This document shows, piece after piece, positions 26,198 through 33,713 of a stretch of 37,066 nucleotides of DNA. The notes beneath the pieces were generated by a model. It saw nothing but the letters and a program-made list of their open reading frames with translations. It was not told where the DNA came from and did no database searches. The DNA is from Akkermansiaceae bacterium. GTDB taxonomy: Bacteria > Verrucomicrobiota > Verrucomicrobiia > Verrucomicrobiales > Akkermansiaceae. The stretch spans positions 1 to 37,066 of the forward strand of contig JAKMGP010000285.1 in assembly GCA_022424905.1 (NCBI GenBank), given 5' to 3'. Numbering within the stretch: position 1 is the stretch's first letter; each line of letters opens with the position of its first letter. A program made the translations under genes and the position numbers.

Positions 26198-26904
26198 CGT
26201 TGTTCCTCCAGCCAGTGTGCCATCCCCATCAACTTCGAAACTCCCTTAAGTCCGAGTTCTCCTGTCATTTTTTCGAGATGATTAGATAACTCCACGCGGC
26301 GAGCTTCAGACCACCCACCACTTCGATAACGAAACGCTAGAATCGCCGCTTCCTCCTCCCGATTTAGTGAGAAATTAACAGGAACTTTTTCCAACGGTGG
26401 AGGTCCGGGAATGACCGGGTCGATTCGGGGCTTCGAATAAACCACGAGAGTCCCAGCAGCCAGATCACCTAGACGTTGAAACCTCGGATGAAAAAAGACG
26501 ATAAGAGGCAAAAACGGAAGCATCACTTCAACCCCTCTAATAAAGTTGCGAATCATTGACGCCCCTATCGTGATCCCTGCTCCGGCTTCATTCACGACCC
26601 GCAACCCAAGAGCCCGTTTCCCGAGGGTAGCGCCCCAAGGGCCAATTTCAAAAAACACAGGGTAGAACCACCAGATCAGAAAGAAGGCCAAAAGGTAAAC
26701 CCCCTCCGAAACGGCCTCCCCCAGGACTGGAGAGATCAAATTGATAATCAAATACAAAAAGATCAAAGCGACCCCTTTGATGATCAAATCGAGAAGCCAC
26801 GCGATTAGGCGCAAAAATGGTCCAGCCGTCCGGAGATGGATTTCCATCCCCTCGGCGAGTTCCACCAACTGGAGAGTATCAATACGCCGCTTTGGATCTA
26901 ACAT
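26194..26904 (-). CDS. RDD family membrane protein
   Basis: A 236-residue membrane protein. The RDD domain is visible as LRLIAWLLDLIIKG (first helix, Arg-x3-Trp-x2-Asp), a second and third helix, GATLGKRALGLRVVNEAG and RLGDLAAGTLVV. A soluble C-terminal tail of about 60 residues follows. RDD proteins are small transport or scaffold-like membrane proteins of unclear role that commonly lead MoxR operons. It is the first gene of the tight cluster; a promoter probably lies in the 50 bases after purU or further upstream. Confidence 0.92.
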   Translation of the reverse strand: MLDPKRRIDTLQLVELAEGMEIHLRTAGPFLRLIAWLLDLIIKGVALIFLYLIINLISPVLGEAVSEGVYLLAFFLIWWFYPVFFEIGPWGATLGKRALGLRVVNEAGAGITIGASMIRNFIRGVEVMLPFLPLIVFFHPRFQRLGDLAAGTLVVYSKPRIDPVIPGPPPLEKVPVNFSLNREEEAAILAFRYRSGGWSEARRVELSNHLEKMTGELGLKGVSKLMGMAHWLEEQR

Positions 26905-26954
26905 CGAACTAGCGTTAGACGCTATCGGGCATCACCCTGACGTAAAGCTCCCAT

Positions 26955-27809
26955 TTAATCAGGGAAAACAATAGCTCTCCTTCCATCGATAATTGTGCGG
27001 TCGTGAACATGATAACGAATCCCTCGTGCTAAGGCAGACCTCTCGCAATCGCGACCCAAGCGGACTAAATCGAGCACACTATGATGGTGCTGAACCCGCT
27101 CGACTTCCTGCTCAATAATAGGCCCGGCATCGAGTTCTCCAGTCACATAGTGACAGGTTGCACCAATAAATTTAACACCCCGTTCATAGGCCTGCCGGTA
27201 AGGATTAGCGCCGATAAATGCCGGAAGAAAGCTGTGATGAATATTAATCATTCGCCCACGGTATTTCTCACACATCCAAGACGGCATAATTTGCATGAAG
27301 CGAGCTAGGACGACCAGCTCAACTTGCTGTTCCTCAAGCAATGATTCTATCTCACGAAAACCGACTTCCTTATCTTCGCCCATCTCAACTAAGTGAAATG
27401 GAAGCCCCGCGTTCTCCGCAATCTCCTTACAATCTGAACGATTCCCGATGACCGAAGTAATCTCAATCGGCATTTCGCCCAACTTGGTTCGCCAGAGAAT
27501 TTCGTTGAGACAATGGTCGGTTTTTGTGACCAAAACTGCAGTTCTCATTTTGTATGGCAAGCGGCGAAAGTGCCAGTCAGCTTTAATAGCCCGACCCAAG
27601 ACTTCAAAACTTGCGATGAAATCTTCAATCGAAACCTCGAGGCTTTCGGTATCAATCTCAAGCCGCGAATAAAAGATCCCACGCTTTTGCTCAGTAAATT
27701 GATTGAACTCGACCAAGTTCGCACTGAATTCGGAAGCATGATTAGCAATCTGAGCTACCAAGCCATGTTTGTCAGGACAACTAAGTTTTAAAATAAGACC
27801 CTCACTCAT
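26955..27809 (-). CDS. purU: Formyltetrahydrofolate deformylase
   Basis: Hydrolyses 10-formyl-THF to formate and THF, supplying formate and balancing one-carbon pools. The 284 residues begin with an ACT domain (about 1-80, LSCPDKHGLVAQIANH), which in E. coli mediates control by methionine and glycine. A formyltransferase fold follows, with INIHHSFLPAF, IGATCHYVTGELDAGPI and the catalytic Asn, His and Asp in place. It lies 50 bases upstream of the RDD gene on the same strand and may share its transcript. Confidence 0.95.
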   Translation of the reverse strand: MSEGLILKLSCPDKHGLVAQIANHASEFSANLVEFNQFTEQKRGIFYSRLEIDTESLEVSIEDFIASFEVLGRAIKADWHFRRLPYKMRTAVLVTKTDHCLNEILWRTKLGEMPIEITSVIGNRSDCKEIAENAGLPFHLVEMGEDKEVGFREIESLLEEQQVELVVLARFMQIMPSWMCEKYRGRMINIHHSFLPAFIGANPYRQAYERGVKFIGATCHYVTGELDAGPIIEQEVERVQHHHSVLDLVRLGRDCERSALARGIRYHVHDRTIIDGRRAIVFPD

Positions 27810-27938
27810 CTGGTCTCTTTGGGCTAATAGATCAAAAAGCTCAAGCCCCGACCCTCACAAATCCACTTCGACACCAAAGATAAAAGCGCCCATCATCAGA
27901 AATCTATTGATCAGCCGACCTGAAACTCAACTTTGATC

Positions 27939-28835
27939 TTATTTAGAAAATCTCGTCACATGCGCTTTTGCAATCGCGAGAAAGTCCTCCACGACACCCT
28001 TAGCTTTTCCTTGATACATCGCCCCGATAACCAGTGGAGGGAAATTTGGCAAAACAAGAGGCTTCACACCTTTAGGATTAGGGAGATCCGGAATAAAAAT
28101 CCCAATCCCGACACCAAACCCGCGCACTACAAAATCACGCACCACATCAGTAGAGTTTACCTCTACCGAAACTGGCCAATTAACCTCGTGCCTATCAAAT
28201 TCCTTTTGAAAAAGTTGCTGTAAAATTTCGTTTGGAGGTAAACCAATTAAGGGTTCTTTACCGATCAGTCCCATTTTTGAATAGGGATCTTTCTCAAGAA
28301 ATTCTTTCCAGGACTTGGCTCGCGAGTCAGCAGGCACCCAGAGAACTGTCGGTATTTTCAGCAACGGTTCGCTTTTTAAACCCTCCGACATTTTCCCGCC
28401 AATCACGCCAATCGCGACGTCTACTTGCTGGGAAGTGACGAGCCCGTGAACATCTGACGGTGCCACCTCACGCAGTGATAATTTAAGTTTCGGTTCTTTT
28501 TTCTTCAACTTCTCCAAACAATCTGGGAGATGGTTCCTTAGTGCGGATGCAGTCGCTGCGAGCCGCAAATGCCGACCTTCTTCCCCTCGCAGCTTTTCTT
28601 CAAGATCTCCAAGCCCTGAAAAAAAAGGGTAAATATAATCATAAAGTTCCTCCCCTGCCGGTGTCAGGGCAAAAGGCCGCCGATTGAATAATTTAATTCC
28701 AAGCTTCTCTTCCAATTGCAAGATTTGACCACTCACCGCTGGCTGTTGAATTCCATAAGGCATCTTTCTCACCGCCGAGGTAATCCCTTCAAACTTTGCC
28801 ACAAAGTAGAACAATTCAAGATGATGGATATTCAT
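27939..28835 (-). CDS. LysR-type transcriptional regulator
   Basis: A 298-residue regulator with an N-terminal winged helix-turn-helix at about 1-60 (NIHHLELFYFVAKFEGI, PAVSGQILQLEEKLGIKLF, RRPFALTPAG) and a periplasmic-binding-protein-like effector domain from about 90 to 290. The MPYGIQQPAVSGQ recognition-helix region is, in my recollection, a Verrucomicrobial variant. The target genes and inducer are unknown. A seven-base dyad 69-84 bases upstream of the start could be its own binding site. Confidence 0.93.
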   Translation of the reverse strand: MNIHHLELFYFVAKFEGITSAVRKMPYGIQQPAVSGQILQLEEKLGIKLFNRRPFALTPAGEELYDYIYPFFSGLGDLEEKLRGEEGRHLRLAATASALRNHLPDCLEKLKKKEPKLKLSLREVAPSDVHGLVTSQQVDVAIGVIGGKMSEGLKSEPLLKIPTVLWVPADSRAKSWKEFLEKDPYSKMGLIGKEPLIGLPPNEILQQLFQKEFDRHEVNWPVSVEVNSTDVVRDFVVRGFGVGIGIFIPDLPNPKGVKPLVLPNFPPLVIGAMYQGKAKGVVEDFLAIAKAHVTRFSK

Positions 28836-28903
28836 GTTTCGGGAGCCTACCCGAGGAGCTCCATCTATTCAATCAATGTTTACTGGAGAGATATCAGTTC
28901 GAA

Positions 28904-28919
28904 AGGGATCACGATCCCT
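28904..28919. promoter_or_regulatory. Dyad, possible LysR operator
   Basis: AGGGATC, AC, GATCCCT: two perfect seven-base arms with a two-base centre, 69-84 bases upstream of the LysR start. The position and symmetry suit an autoregulatory protein-binding site. It does not show the classic T-N11-A LysR box exactly. Confidence 0.4.
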
Positions 28920-29102
28920 GCTTGCGACTTTGAGCACAAATGATCACCAACAAAGAGTTTTCCCCATCCTCCGTGATCTTGTTTGGTCATTAAGCTCTTC
29001 CTCAAGAAACGATACTCTCGATTCATTGCTTTAATCTATCCCGTCTCCAGTATCCAACAGCTTAGGTTAATAAAAATTGTCAACCTTGCCCTTTGTCCAG
29101 AG

Positions 29103-29131
29103 CCCTCAGCTTTATGACTCTTAGCTCAGGG
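29103..29131 (+). other. Hairpin with T-rich flank in the dtd leader
   Basis: CCCTCAGCT and AGCTCAGGG pair at eight of nine positions around an eleven-base loop. They are followed by TTTCTTTGG and, further on, TTTTTT. It lies about 76 bases before dtd on the plus strand. With no upstream plus-strand gene to terminate, it could be a leader structure for dtd, or incidental. Confidence 0.3.
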
Positions 29132-29207
29132 TTTCTTTGGCTTCAGATTTTTTACATTCGTTGGCAAGTTCGCTTGAAACAAATTTCCAAGTGTCAAAGA
29201 TCTCCCC

Positions 29208-29660
29208 GTGCGAATTGTGTTACAGAGAGTGAGTAAGGCCTCTGTCTCGATTGAGGGAAATAAGATCTCCGAAATCGGGCCAGGCTTACTTATTTTACTG
29301 GGAATCGAATCTTCTGACGATCAAAGCGACATCGATTGGTTAATACGAAAGATCATCAACATGAGAATCTTTGACGATAAAAACGGAAAAATGAACCTCT
29401 CTCTTCAGGATAAACATGGCGAAGCCTTAGTCGTCAGCCAATTCACTCTCCACGCTTCAACTAAAAAAGGAAATCGACCCAGTTTCATCAAGGCGGCACC
29501 TCCTGAAATATCCAAGCCCCTCTACCAATCGTTTTGCGAAACATTTTCGCGGGAAATTGATCACCCGCTTGAACGAGGCCTCTTTGGAGCAATGATGGAA
29601 GTTTCCCTAGTCAACGATGGACCAGTCACCATCATAATGGACTCCCAAGATCGCTATTAA
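29208..29660 (+). CDS. dtd: D-aminoacyl-tRNA deacylase (GTG start)
   Basis: Removes D-amino acids and mischarged glycine from tRNA, a translation quality-control step. The 150 residues match the family throughout: MRIVLQRVSKASV, the active-site SQFTL at 77-81 and GLFGAMMEVSLVNDGPVT with the Gly-Pro motif at 138-139. The start is a GTG at 29208, which gives the exact family N-terminus. The stop lies one base from the stop of the convergent gene. Confidence 0.96.
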   Translation: MRIVLQRVSKASVSIEGNKISEIGPGLLILLGIESSDDQSDIDWLIRKIINMRIFDDKNGKMNLSLQDKHGEALVVSQFTLHASTKKGNRPSFIKAAPPEISKPLYQSFCETFSREIDHPLERGLFGAMMEVSLVNDGPVTIIMDSQDRY

Positions 29661-29661
29661 A

Positions 29662-30705
29662 TCACTCTTTTAAGCGGATCGACGTACCGCAATACATACA
29701 GCGGAACCATTGAAAAATTAACAACTGAAAGCTGGTCGGTAAAATATATCCCAAAAAGGGAATATGGTGGCCTTGGGGGTTGCGACGACACGATTTCGCC
29801 TGAAATAAAGGTTGTCCACAAACACGGCATTTTACTGGACGCGCAAACATCAAATACATTAAGGCTAAAATCACCAAGAGAGCGGGAATTGCTGCAGACC
29901 AAATCACAAGTTCATGATGATCCTTAAAAAACAAAAGAGCCCCACCTGCCATGAGTGAAAGCGGAATAAGGACTATCGTTAATACGCTCAAAAAAGCACC
30001 AAGCTTTACTCTAAACGGTTGAGGGTGGAGCACACCACGAATGTAAGCTCGCGAATGCATGGTCCGACCCGCATTAAGTTCCGGGGTTGCCATTTTACGA
30101 AGATCGAACTCCTTGTTACGCTCCAAAGGCTCAACCTCTGACTTTTCAGATCCAGCAATAGACTCCCTGATATCTTCTTTTGAGCTAATTTTTTTTGTAG
30201 GCTCTTTAGAAGAGATCTCACGAACCGTTGCCTTGATCTCAGAAGATTCTGAATCAATCTTCCTCACCTCTTCCACGTAGAGATCTCTTCCCTCAAGGAA
30301 TTCATCCATCACCGGCACATCTCCAACCTCGATTTTATTTTTTAGAATACTTTCTTTACTGACCGGATAAGCTTTCGCCACTGAGATGGGAATTAATTCA
30401 ACAACCTCATCGAGACGAGTCACCGGCGTCGACTCAGCCTCATCCAACCGATTACGGGCTTCGTCGATCCACGTCACCAGTTGGCCAAGATTCGGTAGTT
30501 GTTCTACTAATCCAAGATGGGTATTCGCATTCTCAATTTCTTCGAGCAAACTTCCAGGGTCACTTTGAGAAAGCGCCGCTAGTGTTTCAACGCCAACCGC
30601 ACCAAGAAGCTGCGCGTTATCCCCGCTGATAACTTGACTATCTAATAAATCGGCCACCTCCATCTTTCTTTGCTGAAATAAACACGATTCGAGCGATGGC
30701 TCCAA
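29662..30705 (-). CDS. DUF4332-like membrane protein with a C-terminal zinc ribbon
   Basis: A 347-residue protein of unknown function. Residues about 15-85 are helical and resemble the helix-hairpin-helix type DUF4332 (LLDSQVISGDNAQLLGAVG, PNLGQLVTWIDEAR). A charged low-complexity linker at 140-205 follows. RAYIRGVLHPQPFRVK precedes two membrane helices (about 235-260 and 266-287). The tail has CRVC (293-296) and CMYC (336-339), a likely zinc ribbon. A second possible start is Met15. It lies 12 bases after valS and is probably co-transcribed with it. The hairpin-type N-terminus suggests binding to nucleic acid or protein, but that is an inference. Confidence 0.78.
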   Translation of the reverse strand: MEPSLESCLFQQRKMEVADLLDSQVISGDNAQLLGAVGVETLAALSQSDPGSLLEEIENANTHLGLVEQLPNLGQLVTWIDEARNRLDEAESTPVTRLDEVVELIPISVAKAYPVSKESILKNKIEVGDVPVMDEFLEGRDLYVEEVRKIDSESSEIKATVREISSKEPTKKISSKEDIRESIAGSEKSEVEPLERNKEFDLRKMATPELNAGRTMHSRAYIRGVLHPQPFRVKLGAFLSVLTIVLIPLSLMAGGALLFFKDHHELVIWSAAIPALLVILALMYLMFARPVKCRVCGQPLFQAKSCRRNPQGHHIPFLGYILPTSFQLLIFQWFRCMYCGTSIRLKE

Positions 30706-30717
30706 CCTAAGTTTTAC

Positions 30718-33414
30718 TTATGTTAAATTTGAGCGCATTTCTTGCAATTGCGATAGCTTGCCTTCCCACTCCGCAAGACGCTCTCGCTCAACCATCACAA
30801 CCTCAGGATTAGCATTCGCGACAAACTTCTCATTTCCCAGCTTGCCTTTCGATTTGCCAACTTCCTTCTGAATTTTCTCGATCTCCTTCTCGAGGCGAGC
30901 TTTTTCAGCCTCCACATCAATCAATCCTTCAAGAGGCATAAACAACTCTCCAGAGGCAGTGACCGCTCCCGGCGTTCCCTGTTCAGGAACGTAATTCTCG
31001 TCCCGAGTAAGTCCCTCTGACCCCACAAGGAGCGCTAAGGTCTCAGCCTCTGCCTCCAACCACGAAGGGCCGGTCTTAGCGACAAACCTTACATCCTTTC
31101 GAGCCGCGAGCCGGTATTCAGCCTTTAAATTACGTAACTGAGCGGCTGTTTTATAAACAGCTGCTGCTTTCTCGCAAGCTTCCGAAATCACCCCGACATC
31201 CACTCCATCAAGCAAACCAGAAATGGGAAGCTCCTTCTCCATCACAAAGTGGCCCTCTTCGATATAACCCATCCGCAAGCTCAACTCTTCAGTCAAATGC
31301 GGCATATAAGGGTGCAGCAACTGAAGATAACGAACCATCACTGAGTCAAAAACACCAAGCGTAGTCTCGCGCTGAGACTCGCTTGCATCATCACGCAGGT
31401 CGCCCTTCACGGCTTCCAAGAATTTGTCGCAAAACTCACTCCACAGGAAATCGTAGAGCTGCTGGCCAATCTCATTGAACCGATAATTATTATAGGCAGA
31501 CTCTTGATTTTTTGCCAATTGATCGCACTTCGCCAAAATATCTACATGATACGGTCGAAGTGTTTCACACGCCGACGGGTTGAAATCCGCCTTAGAATCA
31601 CTCCCAGCCATACGTCGAAATCTACAGGCATTATAAATTTTATTGGCAAAGTTTCGACCCTCCTCAACCTGAGCCTCATCGAAACGAAGGTCAGCACCAA
31701 TTGGCGCGGTTCTCATCAGACCAAAACGTAAACCGTCCGCGCCATATTTTTCCATGAGATCAATCGGATCGGGCGAATTTCCAAGCGATTTACTCATCTT
31801 CCGACCTTGGATATCCCGAATAATCGAGGTAAAGAACACGTTTTTAAAAGGCAGTTCATCTTTAAAGCGGTATCCTGCCATAATCATACGCGCGACCCAA
31901 AAGAAGATGATGTCTGGCCCCGTCACTAAATCTGCCGTCGGGTAAAACTTTTTCACCAAGCTAGATTCCTTATCGAGATTTTGCATCGTCGCAAACGGCC
32001 AAAGCCATGAGCTAAACCAAGTATCTAACACATCATCGTCCTGTATCCAATTTTCTGGATCAATCGGAGGCTCAGCGCTCACGTGTAGATCTCCCGCCTC
32101 CAGATTTTCGAGCGTCAAAGATTCTGATTCCTGTAACACTTCGACCTTCTCTTTTCGATACCACACAGGAATCCGGTGTCCCCACCAAAGCTGCCTCGAA
32201 ACACACCAATCTTGAATTCCGTCCATCCAATTCGCATGTGTCTTAGCCCACCGTGCCGGACGGTAATTTATCTCTCCATCTGCAACCGCTCTCGCAGTCT
32301 CTTCGGTAGCTGGATATCTTAAAAACCACTGCATCGATATCCGCGGCTCAATTGGGACATCCGCCCGCTCGGAAAAGCCCACATTATTTTCGTGCTCCTC
32401 CACTTTAATCAACAAGCCCATTTCCTCTAGCATCGCGGCTGCTTTCTTCCGTGCCAAAAACCGGTCTAGCCCATCCAAATCAGGAACCTCCGGGCAATTG
32501 ACCGTCGCATCCGCGTGAAACACATCGATAATCTCAAGATCATTCCGCACACCGATTTCAAAGTCCGCCTTATCGTGGGCCGGCGTAATTTTTAGCGCAC
32601 CCGTTCCAAACTCCGGATCTACATGATCATCCGCCACCACGGGAATTTCAGCCGCTGGGAAGGGCCGCCTGACCAGCTTCCCCACATACTTTCCATAGCG
32701 CTCATCCTTAGGATTTACGGCCACTGCAACATCACCCATCAAGGTTTCAGGCCGCGTCGTCGCTACTTCCAAAAACATTCCCGGCTCTTCAACCAACTCA
32801 TATTTCATGTAGTAGAGTTTTGAATTCTGTTTCTTCGGAATCACCTCTTCATCCGACAAAGCGGTCCGCGAAACCGGACACCAGTTTACCATCCGTTTCC
32901 CACGATAAATGAGCCCATCGTTGAAGAGATCCGCAAAAACTTTCGAGACCCACTTCGAATAGTCGGCATCCATTGTGAAGCGCTCACGACTCCAGTCGCA
33001 CGAGCAGCCCAATCGTTTCAACTGCTTAATTATAATACCACCATGCTTGTCCTTCCAATCCCACACTCTTTCCAAGAAAGCCTCGCGCCCGATATCTCGG
33101 CGCGTCTTCCCCTCCTCCTCCCGAAGCTGACGCTCAACCTTAGTCTGGGTCGCAATTCCTGCGTGATCGGTCCCCGGAAGCCAAAGCACTTCGCAACCCT
33201 TCTGTCGGGCCCGACGTGCCAAAATATCCTGAATCGTGTTATTTAAAACATGCCCAAGGTGTAAAATCCCCGTCACATTCGGTGGTGGAATCACAATTGA
33301 ATACGGTGGCTTCTCGGAGGAAGGATCCGCTTCAAAACACTTGGCATCAAGCCAAGCCTGATACCAGGACTTCTCGACTTCAGTGGGCTCATAGGCTTTC
33401 GGCAGTTCAGACAT
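30718..33414 (-). CDS. valS: Valyl-tRNA synthetase
   Basis: Charges tRNA-Val. The 898-residue class I synthetase has the HIGH motif as ILHLGH at 50-55 within a PPPNVTG context, the editing domain (TTRPETLMGD near 219-228, GTGALKITPAHD near 271-281), KMSKS at 539-543 and a C-terminal coiled coil (EAEKARLEKEIEKIQKEV) that contacts tRNA. I chose the Met at 33412-33414; the 14 upstream residues in the open frame are unlike ValRS N-termini. It is divergent from pyruvate carboxylase and followed closely by the DUF4332-like gene. Confidence 0.98.
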   Translation of the reverse strand: MSELPKAYEPTEVEKSWYQAWLDAKCFEADPSSEKPPYSIVIPPPNVTGILHLGHVLNNTIQDILARRARQKGCEVLWLPGTDHAGIATQTKVERQLREEEGKTRRDIGREAFLERVWDWKDKHGGIIIKQLKRLGCSCDWSRERFTMDADYSKWVSKVFADLFNDGLIYRGKRMVNWCPVSRTALSDEEVIPKKQNSKLYYMKYELVEEPGMFLEVATTRPETLMGDVAVAVNPKDERYGKYVGKLVRRPFPAAEIPVVADDHVDPEFGTGALKITPAHDKADFEIGVRNDLEIIDVFHADATVNCPEVPDLDGLDRFLARKKAAAMLEEMGLLIKVEEHENNVGFSERADVPIEPRISMQWFLRYPATEETARAVADGEINYRPARWAKTHANWMDGIQDWCVSRQLWWGHRIPVWYRKEKVEVLQESESLTLENLEAGDLHVSAEPPIDPENWIQDDDVLDTWFSSWLWPFATMQNLDKESSLVKKFYPTADLVTGPDIIFFWVARMIMAGYRFKDELPFKNVFFTSIIRDIQGRKMSKSLGNSPDPIDLMEKYGADGLRFGLMRTAPIGADLRFDEAQVEEGRNFANKIYNACRFRRMAGSDSKADFNPSACETLRPYHVDILAKCDQLAKNQESAYNNYRFNEIGQQLYDFLWSEFCDKFLEAVKGDLRDDASESQRETTLGVFDSVMVRYLQLLHPYMPHLTEELSLRMGYIEEGHFVMEKELPISGLLDGVDVGVISEACEKAAAVYKTAAQLRNLKAEYRLAARKDVRFVAKTGPSWLEAEAETLALLVGSEGLTRDENYVPEQGTPGAVTASGELFMPLEGLIDVEAEKARLEKEIEKIQKEVGKSKGKLGNEKFVANANPEVVMVERERLAEWEGKLSQLQEMRSNLT

Positions 33415-33713
33415 CGTGTCGGATGAGTAGCTGACTCCCTGCCCCCAAGCAAGCACTACGGAGTTTGGAGTTGGGTCCGTTACCCCTCAACTCTGGAATC
33501 TTTGATCAAACGTCGCCAAATCACCCTTCTCATTTCCTCAGCTTCAAAAAAGATGTCTCAAGACCCCAAAAAGCGCCTTATTCATCTCCTGCCTCACTTC
33601 TCCAGGTGAGAGCCTTCAGCCAGACCGGCTATATTCTCAAAAAATCAATTTTCGCAAATTCCGTAGTTGGCTCCCCCGCCTCCAGACTTCTAAGCTGTTC
33701 CACACAACTCAAC
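33415..33713. other. Divergent promoter region of valS and pyruvate carboxylase, with a hairpin
   Basis: No gene is seen in these 299 bases. An imperfect hairpin at 33468-33493 (GAGTTG paired with CAACTC, extended by GGG/CCC with a bulge) lies 54-79 bases upstream of the valS start and could be part of its leader. There is no T tract and no T-box signature. TATATT at 33630-33635 is a possible -10 element for pyruvate carboxylase, without a good -35. Confidence 0.35.

Larger units (their letters stand above)
28836..29207. other. 372-base divergent region between the LysR gene and dtd
   Basis: No convincing gene is seen. It contains a 16-base dyad at 28904-28919 and a hairpin at 29103-29131, described separately, and should hold promoters for both neighbours. 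No clear promoter consensus was found. Confidence 0.45.

Noticed and set aside
28834-29034. 66-codon plus-strand frame starting opposite the LysR start
   Set aside because: It has no recognisable features and lies in the divergent regulatory region.
33415-33456. Fourteen-residue N-terminal extension of valS
   Set aside because: The Met at 33414 gives a typical ValRS start; the extension has no family support.
33600-33640. Sequence recalling part of a cobalamin riboswitch (AGCCAGACCGGC)
   Set aside because: No B12 box or other conserved core is present, and the stem is only four bases.
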